In this document: positions 1 to 12,134 of the stretch, one piece after another
Position numbering within the stretch: position 1 is the stretch's first letter
Layout of the letters: every line of letters begins with the position of its first letter
Source of the DNA: Metaphire vulgaris
Taxonomy: Eukaryota; Annelida; Clitellata; Crassiclitellata; Megascolecidae
Direction of reading: 5' to 3'
Assembly (NCBI GenBank): GCA_018105865.1
Contig: CM030842.1
Span: 12,927,367 to 12,991,366, forward strand
DNA: 64,000 nt
The notes under the pieces: model-generated
Databases searched by the model: none
Seen by the model: the letters and a program-made list of their open reading frames with translations, nothing else
Told to the model about the DNA's origin: nothing
Position numbers and translations under genes: made by a program

Positions 1-230
1 CATTTGCTCAATAATTACTGTAGGGTTAGAGTTATGGTTAAGGTTATAAAAGTTGGGGTTAGAGTTAGGGGCTAGGAATAGGGTTGACCATATCCTTTAA
101 ATTTATAGTGCAATAATTACAATTGTCATTCATTGATGATTGGACAAAATTTCATGGCTGTATTTCTTTATTTTTTCTATTTATTCATTTAATTTATTAA
201 TTATTTTAATTGGTTCTGTCTCTTGTTTAG

Positions 231-3200
231 TTGTGGACCCTTTGACATTTGAAGAATTCTACAAATGTTGGAAGGAGAATGAGGTTCAAGTTCATCAAAC
301 TACTCATCATTTGGATCCTTTGGATTGCGTTCTCAAAACATCCAAGCTCATCAAGTGCTGTTTTGGAACAGGACACATTCTCCTCACACAAAACCGGTTC
401 GTAGCGTTGAGTTTGTGCAATCCATCTGATAAAAATTTGAGATAAGGTATTGACCTGGTTTAATATTGCACTTCTGAAAGGGTATTTGTTAAGTGAATTG
501 CTGTGAATGTATTAACCCCTTAACCGTGTATTTAACTGTAACTCAATGTAAAATGGACGGATATATACGGGATCCCCAGTTAAGGGGTTAATAGGCCAGT
601 GATTGATACACCCCGAAACATATAATTATAACAATTATAAAATCTGTCTTTTAGTATTCAAAACCATGTTATATAATGAACCCAATTACCTCAAGATGCG
701 ACTTAGCCCTCGACCTACTAATCATTCCACTAGGTATTCGGCAGGACCTTCATTTGTTGTTCCTTATTCTATTTCTTGCACAGTCATTGGCGCTAGTTGT
801 TTCTCGGTGTGCGCCCCTAGGCTTTGGAATTCACTACCAACAGCACTTCGCATAACTAACAACCTATCATCTTTCAGATCTGGCCTTAAAACACATCTGT
901 TTGACTTGGCTTATCCCCCTTAGATTGCTCTCCCGCCGTTTTGACCTGGCTCTAATGCTATTTGGATTTGGTGTACCATCGGCTGATGCCCTGGGCATTA
1001 TGATAGTGGCGCTGTAGAAGTTGATTGATTGATTGATACCGGTATGTTACTTAAACAGTTAAACCCATTCACATTCTTTGTGACAATTGAAAGTCTGACT
1101 ACATTTAGGTTTGGCAAGGCCACTGCAATATTTTGGTCGGCGTTTGCATTAGCTCTGTTTTGTGCTCTTTCCCTGAAAGTTCTTGTTATAACCATTGCTG
1201 TCTTTGCAGTCATCTGCCATGTGGCTACTGTAAGTAACATGACTATTTGGTCTTCCCTCTGTCTTTCACCCTTCCACTATTGTTTTCAAAATCCGGCCTC
1301 CTTGATGTTTTCTTTCTGTATTATTTGCCAGGAGTGCTAATTTTTTCTCTGCTGTCATCAGTGTTATATTTTAGTTTGTGTGGATATCGGTTTTATTATT
1401 ATTAGTATTCCAGGACTGTTTGTCCAGCCGGATACCTTGGATTTGACCTGGATCTTTAGTGATTTGGATTTGGTGTGCCATCGGTTGATGCTCCTGTGCA
1501 TTATGAAAGTGGCGCTATAGAAGTTTAAGATTAGATTAGATTAGATTAGGACCATTTATATAGTGCTGTAACATAGTAAAATACTAAAATCAAAAGCGCT
1601 TTAACAACGCTGACATGCCAATGAAGGTCTGAAGGTGGCGATGTTAAAATTAAACCTTAAAAAGGTTTTGTTCAAATGTAATTGATTTTGCCATTAATTG
1701 TTGATGGTCATCAATAGCAATTAGTATTTGTGCTGTATGTTGTGTATATAGGTTACTTTACATGGAAGAGGGCTTCATTAAAATTCGTCCAATTGTTGAC
1801 TTTGTTGACGTGAAGTCCATTGAAAAGGTTCAACAGCGAACGTTCTTCAAAGAACAATTGGGAATAAAAATTCAACGATTAGGTTTGTTAAGCGCTCCTT
1901 AGTAAGAGGCTGTCTGTGACATTTGATTGTGAGTTTGTGTTTCAAAAACTGATATTGTTAACTGTCATTTCCAATTATGTCAGTTATTTATGACTGTGTT
2001 CAGTATCGGTTCAAGGGGCTGTCAGATGAGGGTACTAATGGCCAACGGTAGTGTGATGGTCAAAATTTGTACAGAAAATGATATGTTGCATTTTGGAGGA
2101 TTAGCAGTAATTTAAAGGCTATGTTGTTCTAGATCAGGTCTGATGTTTGCTCTTATAAACGATGTATAAAAGGTAGTCTCGTACTCGAATGAGCATGGGA
2201 TCCAGCACTGATCTCCATTACACAGGCACTACTATGCAGACGACATACAGCTCTACCGAAGCAGTGAACCTGAAGCAGTGAACCTGAAGAGCTTCGAAAC
2301 TCAATTAACTTACTCGAAGATTGCACAGCAGAGGTCGCAAATTTGCTGAAGCAGAATCGTCTTGAACTTAATCCACTGAAAACGGAATTCATTGTCCTCG
2401 GCCGCAGGAAACAGGTGACAGAGGTCGACGTTGACGAGCTGAACCAAGGAGGAGTTCACAACAAACGAATGACGACAACCCAACCGCAGTGACTGTCATG
2501 TGTGAAGTGCTCTTGTCGTTGGCCTGCTACTGCGCTTAAAAAATTGGCCTAGAATAAATAAATAAATAAATAAATAAATATGATCACGTTACAGTAAGTT
2601 TTTCACTGAGACTAATGAATCATGGCTGGAACGTATTCTGCAGATAAGCGAGAGAAGTCGTTTCAAGTCAGTTTTCGGGAAGAAACGCACAAGTGGTACC
2701 TACTGATGCATGAGATGTGGTCGGGAAAAATTCTGTCCGAGGAAGCAAAGGATCCCTCGGTTTTGCACCTGGCCATGCAGAACGTTCTCATTGTTGATGC
2801 ATACCTCCACAGGTAAGACTATCACAGAGAACAGTATAGAAGCAGGTCTTGCGTGCTTCTACTTTATGTGATCTTTTGGCAATATGTACCGGTAGTTGGT
2901 TGTTTGGTGTAGTTCTTTTGTACACGATTTTTGTGACCCAATGTAAGACGAGTCTCTAATATTTTACATCCTTGTTGTGGTTTTATTCAATGACTATTTT
3001 CCTTGTGTAGTTCAATAGTGTTCCATGAATCTGTGATGCAGTTTTCACACAGTTCTTCAGGTTTCACACACACTTCTTCAGGTTGCACACTTCTGCTGTG
3101 CTATTCCTTTGGGCACTTATTTTGGATAACATTTTGAGAACATAGTTTGAACATACGTACCTGAGTAATATAGTTCTATCTCCATCAAATAGTAATCAAG

Positions 3201-3242
3201 GTTGCTAAGTCATTGACAAGTTAATTACAAAGGTTTCCTTGA

Positions 3243-3307
<65 letters not shown>

Positions 3308-4961
3308 CATTGATTGTTATTATTATGTGAAAGTTCCACAGAAGGCGAGAGCGTTAAATCTCTGGAGTGTCGTGGATATTTTTATTATTATTATTATTAA
3401 CATACTGATTAATGTGGTAACTTGTTCAGAATGAACTGTGTGAGCACATTGCAAAGTTACGAATAACCATATTTATAGTTTCTCCTTAAATGTATCCAAA
3501 GTTGGAGAGAGCTGGATAGATGGAGGTAGACAATTCTATGCCCGTACCGTGGCCATGGGAAATGCTCGATCTCCGACAGTGCGGAGGCATGTCCTCGGGG
3601 CCACCAATAACAATAAGATGGTCTTGATTAATTTGTGACTTATCACTAATGATTTGAACATCAAATAATGTTGTTTTTTTAAAGTAGAAACTGAATTTCT
3701 GGTACATTAATAGAAATTCATGAACCTGATTTCTTTCTCGTTGACTTTCAGCGGTGAGGCAGAGATTAGTTCACATTATAGGGAATCTCTTGAGATGTCT
3801 CCATTACTCTGCTACTACACGTCAAAAAAGACCTCGAAAATTAAAGAAACTAACGAATTACTCATCAAGCGCCTTGATCCAAATGCATTCGAATCTAAAC
3901 GGTTTTCAGTCGAATCAGTCCTTTACACAGATGGATGTAAATATGCTTTTAATTCTATTATATTGCTAGTTAGCAGTTGTATTATTATTATTATTATTAT
4001 TATTGGATTAAGACTGTTATACTCTCTACATGTATTCTGGATATGCAGCAAACGATTTTTGCATTTATTGCAAAACTTTTGTGGCAACCTACCAAGAATT
4101 GCATTTTATTTTCATTGATAGAGTAGGCCTACAATGCCCTACATTAATGCAATATATTATGCATGCAAAGGCAAACTCATATCCAGCTTTTCTTTATAAA
4201 AGCATATTTCTCAATGTAGCAGAGTCAGATAGATTAATAACTGCAGTGGGATTGGATTTGACAGCTTTTGTGGCAAGATTGTCAATTTGGCTTTCAACTA
4301 ATTCCAGTTGAGCCCAATAATATTCCTGTTTAGAAGTTTGCATATTGACAATTCAGAGCCAAGTAAATGGGAAATTGAATAAATGCCATCTAGCGACCAA
4401 ACAATACAAATATAAGTTGGAGGATATGCAAATAGGCCATTAATATGTCAACATATAACAAAAGTGCATTTTATAAAGACCAATTTGTCCGCTTTCCCTT
4501 CATGTCATCATTCTTCCCTCGAAACCTGAGGGTTTATACATCACTACAGTCATTGACCAGTTGAGCACTTAGCCCTTTCATTACTGTGGTAAGTGGTAAC
4601 CCTACCACCCCCTCCCTTCATCCCGCTCCCCCCGCACACACACACCCATGATAATGATTGCAATAACACATCAACAACACAGAACCATCTTATCATTGCA
4701 CTTAAATACCATTGCCATGTCCTGGACTGCCATGCATTATTGATATATGTGGCCCTTCGGCCTGAAGTTTCACATAAATGGCTAGGTTTAGGAACCCTTG
4801 GGCTGAAGGGTCTAATAGCAAAAGGGTTAAATTGATCATGAAAGCTGCAAAAATTAGAGGTACAAATATTTAAAATTCAGCATAAGTGTTTATTAACTGC
4901 CAAGTGCTGAATTAAATGGTGCTGTAATAGAAATATGCTTTTATGTTGTTAGCAGACTTAT

Positions 4962-5000
<39 letters not shown>

Positions 5001-8000
5001 TATATTTTGTTGATCAGATAGAATGAAAAATCCTGATAGGACTGATAACATTGGGTCTCGAATATGGTGTGGCATGACAAACGGTAAAGTTCGAGTGTTT
5101 GATATGGAAGCACCATTTCAGGAGTACCATCTGTTCTTGGCACAGAATAAAGTGGTAGGTTATAATGAAGAAAGAAATTATTATTTTAAAAAATTATACA
5201 TTACATTTGATTCTTTAATTAATTCCTTTATATCTAATGTTAGATATAAAGGTTATGTCAATGAATTACTTGAATATAGAAAATACCAATTCTCCTAGAA
5301 CTGACTCGCTGGAGAAAGTTCACGTGAAGATATTAGACATAGATTCATGATTTTGTATAGTAAATTAAATAAGACATTTAGGCTGGTGTCCAATGTTCCC
5401 TCTAATTTTTTTTGAGTGTGTGCGGAAAAGTATAGTGCCTGAGCGGCACTATTTCATGCGCGAGTACCTGAATTTTTTTGACATATGTCACCCAAGACAA
5501 CAATGAAATCAGTGTTATTTTAAATTCAAAATCACTGCCCGGCTGTTGGAAACATTGTTGGTGATATTCCAAGAGAATCTTTTTGTTTGTAGCCATAGTT
5601 TAACTTGTATTTGAAGTTCTGAAGTTGGCCAATTTATAACGAATGTTCTGTAAATAAATTGACTGAAAGTGACATATTAGTCACAAATTTACATCAGGAT
5701 TGTTGCTTAACTGGCTTTGAATGACTAAAATTTCATCTAATTCAACATCGTTCATCATTGGATTTATCAAGGTAAGGGTGTTGTGTTCCATGAATGTAGC
5801 TTGGTTAATTTCCGTGCGTTGTTCTGTAGAAATGCATGCTGCTTTGTCCAGAGAATGAAGTCTGGGCAAGTTCTTTTGACTTGACAATCTGCATCATAGA
5901 AAACCTGCCTCTAGTCGCCTGTAATCGAATTATTGACTGCCATTTAGAACAAATCATGGATATGGTTTTATCCAAAGATTCAAGGTTAATGGCTTGTTGA
6001 CATTTTATTATTGCTTTGCCTTCTTTAAGAATAAATTTAATTTTTTTAAATTTTTATTTATTTCCTTTCCTTTCCTCTTCCAATTCAAAAGCAAATCATA
6101 CATCAAGAATATTAAAATAACGAGGAGGCAAAGAGCTTAACTAATATATTACAGATATATATATATATATATTGTTGAAACATTGAAAGAAAAAAAGAAA
6201 CTTCAACCAAAGAAAAAGAAAAATTGATATTGCATAACACTCCTATTCTGTCAAATGTTCATATCTGCTTTCTGTTAAAATGTAGACTATGACAGGAATC
6301 AGAAGTTATGGATGAGACACGATTGTAGGTGCTTGTTAGTCTTCCAGGATCTTTTTTCAACAAGGCTTAGTTTGCCATTTTATAGAAGCCCCTGATCTTG
6401 CTTAGGGGCTGTCCATTAATTACGTCAACAATTTATGGGGGGGTTGAAAAAGTTTGACAGTTGTTGACAGAGGGGAGGGGGTCAAGAGAAGTTGACATCA
6501 ACAATTTCACTTTTTACAAATAATAAAAAAATTGGAAATTTTATGGAATACTACTTACAGTATTACAATGGAATAAAGCATGGCAAAAAAGGTCATCACC
6601 ACCACATTTTGACACTCGATGAGCGAAAAATGGAAAAAATGGTCATCACCACAAAAAATAATAACCCTGTTATTGGGACCTGTCATTGATCTTGGGGGGT
6701 GGTCAAAAGTTTTTGTCGTAATTATAGGGGGAGTAAGTGAAAGTTTACAGTTGTTGACAAGGGGAGGGGGTCAAAAATTGCCCAAAAATTGTTGACATAA
6801 TTAATGGACAGCCCCTTACTCTAATGTAATGTAATAGAATGTCAGATGAAAACTGAAAATCTTTCTTCCTTCAGGTTTGTATATGCTGCTGCAATGAATG
6901 GCAAAGTGATAGTGTGGAATGTTGAAACAAAGCAGAAGGTGAATGAAATGGACATAACCAACGACGGCAATCTTCGTCAAATTTTGTGTCACAAGGACGT
7001 GCTGTGGTGCTGTAAGTTCACAGTAACTCTGAGCTGAATTAGCAATGTAATGTAATGTAATGTGGAATTTGTATAGCGCCTCTTCTATTTCTACTCAGAG
7101 GCGCTCCTGGCATTGGAGTCGCAGGGTAAAGTAGTGAGACTAGCTTTTGCATTGAGCAGAGCGAGGAAGTAAAAAGTGATTCCCAAATGGATGGGTTCAA
7201 GGCATTCCAGAGGGCAATACGTGCTTATCAGTTATAATGTGAAATTTTATTAATTAATTATTTTTAATTATTAATTTTATTTTGTAAAGAGTTTGCCCAC
7301 CATGGTTTAATAGAAATGTATGTATTACATGTATGACATGAACTATTTATCGCAGGCATTTATATATATTCTAGTACTAATAATTTGGTTGTTACCTTTA
7401 TATCTGATATTTCAATGCAGGAAAGTACCGGTTTTTTTATTATTCTGTTGAAGGTACACATGATGAGCTTTTATCTGTGTCTTTTGATGGTAAAGTTCTG
7501 GGTAAAATATCGTTTTCTGACCAATGCTCCTCTTTGTCTCATCTTGAATGTTTTGCAATAACTCAACAAAATGAGGTAACATATCACATACCGTTGACTC
7601 AGTTCATTTTGATCTCTGCAACATGCTTTTATTCCAGCAGGACTTTGCATGCTTTTAGACTTCAAGCATTTTTCTATGTGCCTAAAAGTGATATAAGCTT
7701 ATGTATTGGAGCATTATTCAAATTTCGATTCGTGGATTATAAAGAGTGCACAGATTTCTGATAGTTGCTATCATGTGGAATTACATTCTATTTTGAAAAC
7801 AGTAAGAATGAGAAAATGCTATTGTATCAAAGAATGACATTCATTTCATCTTTTTCAATTATTGTCCAGTAGACAGAAATGTGGTTGAACTGCTATATGT
7901 TTATTATACCATTCAGTTGAGAGCTGACAATGGCAAGTGCAGAATCAGGCCCCTCTTATACCTGTGTGGGGCCCCGGGCATCTTGGCGGCCTGTGGGGCC

Positions 8001-9412
8001 CTAGATGTGAAGATCAAATGTTGAAAAGCAACAAAAGGTTATCTCCAAACGTTTTTGTGTTTTTGGGCGTTGACAAGAAAAAAGGTCATCTCTAAACGTT
8101 TTTGGATGTTGACAGGCAAAAAAAGTTTGCATGCTGCGCGGGGCCCCTAAGATGCGCAGGGCCCCGGGCACTGTGCCCGATTTTTAACACGTAAAGACAG
8201 GCCTGTGCAGAATTATTTAATGTTTTGGTTAGATTTGGATCTGCTTTGGAGGAAAAGGTCATATCTGCATATGTGATCTGGAGTCGCTGCAGAGGAAAAC
8301 AACTTTGGAAGTTCAAGGCAGTGGAATTGGCATAATAGTCTGTGTTCAGAATAAGGTCAGTTAAAGAAATTCTGTGGAAATCATCTGTTAGAGGGATTTC
8401 TTAATTCATCAAAGTGTTACATTTCAGCCAACAAATTCTTTAGAGAATCAGTTTGCTCGTTGAAACATTACATTCATTGATGACTGAAATTTTCCGAATT
8501 TCAAAATTAATAATTAATTTACAATCAATGATGATCATTATAAAGTCTGGATTCAAATAGTACCGGAATGCCTTCCAATCCTTCCAAAAACCCTTACATT
8601 GGGTACAATAAATTACTGTAAAAACTTTGAGGCTGGTGAAGAAATTATTGATTGGTTATGTTATTGTTTTGGGGGACAAATTTGTAAGAATTTTAGCTCT
8701 TATGAATTTTTATTGAAAAGCACAATAACTATTTACTGGTATATAAATGAATGTCTTGTTTTATTGTCTGCCTTTGGTTGATGCTGTTTAGTTATCATAG
8801 TGTCAGCAACAACAGTTGTAAGAACAAGTGAACGAAGATTTTATTAATTATATTTAAAGGTAAAGGTAGTCCCATACTCGATTTCGAGCGTAGGGGCCGG
8901 TGCTGATCTCCGGTTACTAGGCAAGCAGCAACGCAGGTGGCTTGCACCATTCATTTAGAGTAGGTTGCCATTACTTTCTCTAGACCCATGTTTTACCCTT
9001 CACAGCTTGACGCTGCTACCAATTTATCGACGCCTAAGCGATGAACGGCTTGGTTGGCCGCCGGCACCATGGCTAGATCCTGGGATGGTCGCCCATCCAA
9101 ATACTAACCGCGCTAGACGTTTCTTAACTTCGGTGTTCTGACAGGAACCGATCTCACAGCGCCAATTAGGCCAATTATATTTACTGTTTTCTTTCTTTTG
9201 CCTTACTTTAGGTTTGGATTGGTACAAAGGATGGAATGTTATCGATAATCGATCAAGAGTCATATGCCGTAGATGTTGAGCTAACGGCCCATTCAGATGC
9301 CATATGCTCGGCTTTTGTTGTTGATGCTGTTCAGCCACAAGTAGTCACTGGATCTGGGTGTCACGATGGCAAGGTGGCAGTCTGGCAGTGGCCACTGTCG
9401 GGGAAAAAATAA
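231..9412 (+). CDS. DENND3: DENND3-like protein, 3' part of gene (nine exons, 5' end outside window)
   Basis: Exons: 231-396, 1752-1882, 2644-2812, 3752-3936, 5018-5154, 6875-7011, 7454-7575, 8233-8355, 9212-9412 (stop TAA 9410-9412). Splice phases agree at every junction except across 5154/6875, where one exon is missing. The first exons encode a GRAM/PH-like stretch (GHILLTQNRLLYMEEGFIKI across the first junction), then the linker HKWYLLMHEMWSGK. From 5018 on come WD40-type units: IWCGMTNGKVRVFD, VYAAAMNGKVIVWN, VWIGTKDGMLSIID and the C-terminal GSGCHDGKVAVW. Order and spacing match the C-terminal half of DENND3 as I remember it. DENND3 is a DENN-domain guanine-nucleotide exchange factor for Rab12 linked to endosome-lysosome traffic and autophagy. 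The DENN domain lies upstream of the window. The donor after 396 (GTTCGT) is weak but gives a good protein join. Introns carry a piggyBac-like MITE, LINE pieces, a Harbinger-like element, a hAT element and a 5S-derived SINE. Confidence 0.85.
512..591. mobile_element. 80-bp piggyBac-like MITE, copy 1
   Basis: TTAA flanks both ends. The inverted ends read CCCCTTAACYG at left and CAGTTAAGGGG at right. A second copy at 63002-63081 is nearly identical. TTAA target duplication and CCC-starting ends are the hallmark of the piggyBac superfamily. Confidence 0.75.
603..1045 (+). mobile_element. 3' end of a CR1/L2-like LINE, uninterrupted copy
   Basis: An open frame ends with the typical reverse-transcriptase tail CAPRLWNSLPTALRITNN followed by SGLKTHLFDLAYPP. 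A short 3' UTR follows (GGATTTGGTGTACCATCGG, TGGCGCTGTAGAAG) and a (TTGA)n end at 1021-1037. The element is 5' truncated, as LINE copies usually are. The copy at 43591-44490 is the same element broken by two insertions. Confidence 0.75.
1380..1545 (+). mobile_element. LINE 3' UTR fragment
   Basis: It repeats the tail of the 603-1045 element (GGATTTGGTGTGCCATCGG, TGGCGCTATAGAAG) and ends in a TTAGA microsatellite instead of TTGA. No coding sequence remains. Confidence 0.55.
2155..2520 (+). mobile_element. degenerate LINE reverse-transcriptase fragment
   Basis: One frame shows HYYADDIQLYRSSEP, which contains the YADD catalytic motif of non-LTR reverse transcriptases. It is followed in another frame by LNPLKTEFIVLGRRK, also typical of CR1-type elements. 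Frameshifts separate the pieces. It lies between DENND3-like exons at 1752-1882 and 2644-2812. Confidence 0.65.
3245..3312. repeat. (ATT)n microsatellite
   Basis: Near-perfect ATT tract in a DENND3-like intron, with a shorter tract at 3382-3399. Confidence 0.95.
4567..4832. repeat. possible piggyBac-like MITE
   Basis: The ends are loosely inverted: CTTAGCCCTTTCATTA at left and AATAGCAAAAGGGTTAA at right. The interior has a C-rich stretch and CA repeats. The right end has TTAA; the left has TTAG. Assignment is tentative. Confidence 0.35.
6405..6815. mobile_element. PIF/Harbinger-like MITE
   Basis: The ends form a roughly 30-bp inverted repeat: GGGGCTGTCCATTAATTACG at left and TAATTAATGGACAGCCCC at right, with the inner GTCAACAATTT/AAATTGTTGAC also matching. 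A TTA trinucleotide flanks each side (6402-6404 and 6816-6818). TTA/TWA duplications and GG-starting ends fit PIF/Harbinger. The interior repeats TTGTTGACA and GGGGTCAA units. No transposase is encoded. Confidence 0.65.
7040..7215. mobile_element. short interspersed fragment with shared TATAGCGC tail
   Basis: Begins with a TAATG microsatellite and the motif AATTTGTATAGCGCC, the tail also seen in other repeats of this window. The rest is single-copy here. Confidence 0.4.
7946..8205. mobile_element. hAT-like MITE
   Basis: Perfect 8-bp target duplication TGCAGAAT at 7938-7945 and 8206-8213. Ends are CAGGCC and GACAGGCCTG. The interior is GGGCCCC-rich and has the shared TGACAAGAAAAAAGGTCATC motif at 8071-8090. 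It sits between DENND3-like exons at 7454-7575 and 8233-8355. Confidence 0.8.
8863..9172 (-). mobile_element. 5S rRNA-derived SINE (SINE3 type)
   Basis: On the minus strand the right end reads like 5S rRNA: ACACCGAAGTTAAGAAACGT, then CGGTTAGTATTTGGATGGG and CGACCATCCCAGGA. These cover the 5S internal promoter. The body runs leftwards to about 8863, where GGTAGTCCCATACTCG resembles sequence at 2164-2185. 5S-derived SINEs are known as SINE3. It lies in the last intron of the DENND3-like gene, in antisense. Confidence 0.7.
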
Positions 9413-9445
9413 CCGCTTGAAGCGCTGTGCTTAAACCTTAACCAC

Positions 9446-9628
9446 CAGTGTTTATTCTAGGCCTTCTCTGGGGGGAATTTCCCCCCAAAGTTTTAAAATT
9501 CCTCCAAAATTTTTTCTATGTTGACTGGGGAATGGAAATTCCCCCCACCCAAATGTGTGGAGACTCTGATCTTGTCCCTCCAAACATTTCAAAATCCCCC
9601 CAATGTCAAGGTGGCTAGAGTAAACGCT
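9446..9628. mobile_element. hAT-like MITE, CAGTGTTTATTCTAG family
   Basis: Left end CAGTGTTTATTCTAGG; right end GGCTAGAGTAAACGCT is a decayed inverse. Interior alternates CCCCCC and AAAATT blocks as in the other copies. Flanks share CTTAACC imperfectly. Confidence 0.7.
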
Positions 9629-9639
9629 ACTTAACCGTG

Positions 9640-10840
9640 ACAATCACACAACGATGAAGATGACTGTTGACAGATGTTTTCTCATTGATCTTAATTAGCA
9701 TCCTCCACTGGAGTAAATTTTAAGCTTCTGCAATAGATTATACGTTGGTGGTTTTCAGACTTTGTGGGGATAATTTTTGGATACTTGTTTTAGGTAAATG
9801 ATGTTTTGACTCAGATCTCGACCTGGAGTGTCTTCTCCAGCTTCATGAAGTATTTACACTCTTGTGTTCATGTATAAGTTTTCAACATTGTAAATACGGA
9901 AGGCTAAAGAGTAAAGATGTAATTGAATGTCAAGACAGAACTAGAGTATGTATATTTAAAGAATGCCGAGTGATCTTGTGCAAAGATTAATTAAAACTTT
10001 TTGTGCTTAACTGTGCAACTGTGTAATTTACTTATTCATTTTGAGTTTATATGACACCATGATAGCACTGGGGTGGCAAAATCTCCAAGCATGCTTTATC
10101 AGACCGTCTGGTGTCATATCAGTGAATGTGAATGTGAGAGATGTGTATTTCACCTATCACCCACTTCGGGACTTGAAATAATAAGCAGGCTACTTGTACA
10201 TCTACTTGCAGCTAAAGCATTATGCAACTTATGCAACCGAGCCACCAAATTAGCATCCTAACAGCAGGGATCATTTTTTGAAAGAATTCAGTGGAGGCTA
10301 TTTCACCAAAATTTTAGAACTTCAATGGGTAGATGCGAGAAAAACCTCATCACGTGACATGTTGGCGCCCAGGGCCAAGTTGACAAAAAAATTGTTTGGC
10401 GAGCAAAGAAAGTTCGCTGAGTCAGTTTTGGCACCCCCCCCCCATCTGGTCAGTGCCTGGGGCCATCACTGCTCCGGACCCTTCTGCACGCTACTGCCTC
10501 CTACACACTCATAAGGAATAATTTACAGAAGTAACATGCGACTGTGAGTTGAATTTGTATCTGTATAAAAATCACGAATCATCATAATTAGCATCGTTAG
10601 GTCATTATTATTGGCATTTACTTTAGGCCCCTATTTCACAAATGACGAATTTGTCCCAAGTCTTTAATTTAAAAAAACTGATGGTCAGGGCGTGATTTGT
10701 AGTGGGGAATCTTCCTCCCCACTGCCCAACTACATCCCCCTCCTCACTGAGGTGGCTACTGACATCTTAGCCAGAGAAGTCAGTTCTCCCCACCACTGTG
10801 ACAGGAAAATGCATTCACCTTCAGCACAGGGAGGCAATTT
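9640..10840. other. no gene recognised
   Basis: AT-rich sequence with the presumed DENND3 3' UTR up to about 10000. A stretch around 10680-10830 is C-rich and repeat-like. No splice-linked coding exon was recognised. Confidence 0.5.
9990..9995 (+). promoter_or_regulatory. possible poly(A) signal of the DENND3-like gene
   Basis: ATTAAA lies about 580 bp after the stop codon, followed by a T/G-rich stretch. No AATAAA was seen nearer. This is weak evidence on its own. Confidence 0.3.
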
Positions 10841-10842
10841 TT

Positions 10843-11410
10843 TTGGCGCTTCGCGCCGAACATCTATAATATTAAGATTCTTATCTGTATGTCTCTCTGT
10901 CTGTTACCTTCAAGCGTTCTGATTGGTTGACTATTGGTAGACGGTTTAGACCGTTTAGTCCTTACGTCGCGATGCGTTGGTGGGCGAGCGTTGACTATTG
11001 GTAGACCGTTTAGTCCTTACGTCGCGATGCGTTGGTGGACGATGTTCGAAGACGACGTTGCTATTGGTAACAATTGTTCGTAGAACCGGTTTAGTCGAGT
11101 CATTGCAGCGTCAGAGGGCTGGGCGTGCGACGACGTTGCTATTGGTAACAATTGTTCGTAGCTTGAGGATCTTAACGTACATTTTAACGTACACAAAAAA
11201 TACGTGTACAGCGTCACAAATGGCCACAGTTGCGTGATTTTAACGTACATAGGCCTAATTATTACGTGGCGCAGAGCTTGGCTATGTGGCGATCATTGAA
11301 ATGTTGTTCAGCATGAATTCAATGATTGGGTATTAGGTATAGGTATTGGATTAGTATTATCCTGCACTGCGAGCGAAGCGAGCGCGAGCGAAGCGAGCAT
11401 CGTTCTAGTA
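10843..11410. repeat. repeat unit with internal direct repeats, possibly Helitron-like
   Basis: Starts with a GGCGCTTCGCGCC hairpin. Two copies of a block containing GACTATTGGTAGAC and CCTTACGTCGCGATGCGTTG occur at about 10930-10985 and 10991-11040. Two copies of GACGTTGCTATTGGTAACAA occur at about 11053 and 11131. It ends with tandem GCGAGCGAAGCGAGC and a CTAG at 11405-11408, which could be a Helitron 3' end. Confidence 0.45.
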
Positions 11411-11557
11411 TAAAAATTTAAACTTGATGATCGGTGGTAACTGGGAACCGATTTATCATAATCTTTGGATAAATTTACCTGTGTTGGTGATTAAACCATT
11501 TTAATGCTTTGTCATGGCATTATTTTTTATATAGTAATAGTTTACGTACCTAACAGA

Positions 11558-11866
11558 CAGTGGCGGTTCCAGGACATCTTGGTGGGGGCTGAAAATTTTT
11601 GGGTAAGTTGGTGGGGGATGCAAAGTGAAGAAGAAAAACAAGAAAAAATAGAACAAATGTCATTGTTAGTAGTGTTTTTCTCACTAAATGTTAAGAAACC
11701 TTGCCAAAAAGGCCGACAAGCAAGAAAAATAAGGTCATTTGCAGTATTTTTCACTAAATTTTATGAAAAAAACTCACCGGAAAATAGGTTGACAAGCAAA
11801 AAAGGTCACCCGGAACCCCGGTGAGGAGATGCATCCCCAGTCATCAACATGGTGGAACCGCCACTG
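11558..11866. mobile_element. hAT-like MITE, CAGTGGCGGTTCC family
   Basis: Ends CAGTGGCGGTTCCAGGA and GGAACCGCCACTG. Target duplication CTAACAGA/CTAACAAA (7 of 8). Interior includes the shared motif TTGACAAGCAAAAAAGGTCA near 11789. Confidence 0.8.
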
Positions 11867-12134
11867 CTAACAAAACTGTGCAAAGTAGAACCGTCACTAG
11901 CCTTGGACCAGTTCCGACAGTACAAGAAAAACAACGTGAAAGTAATCGGCAATGTGCTTGTTTCAGCACTCAGTAGAATTCAAATTCTACCTATCTGGTC
12001 TGCTGAATTGTGAGCGGGGCTTCTCGTGCATGAATATAAATGATACACCAGTTAAAGATCAACTCTGTATTCATACACTTTCATCTCTTATTTTCGTGAA
12101 GGTTAACCCACCAACACTGTTCAATCCTGCCAGT

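Noticed and set aside
19..85. Telomere-like GGGTTAGAGTTAGGG words at the left edge
   Set aside because: Only degenerate, short and followed by ordinary gene sequence; not a telomere.
2622..2643. ATG at 2622 as a gene start
   Set aside because: The bases before 2644 are intron; phase and family alignment place the exon start at 2644.
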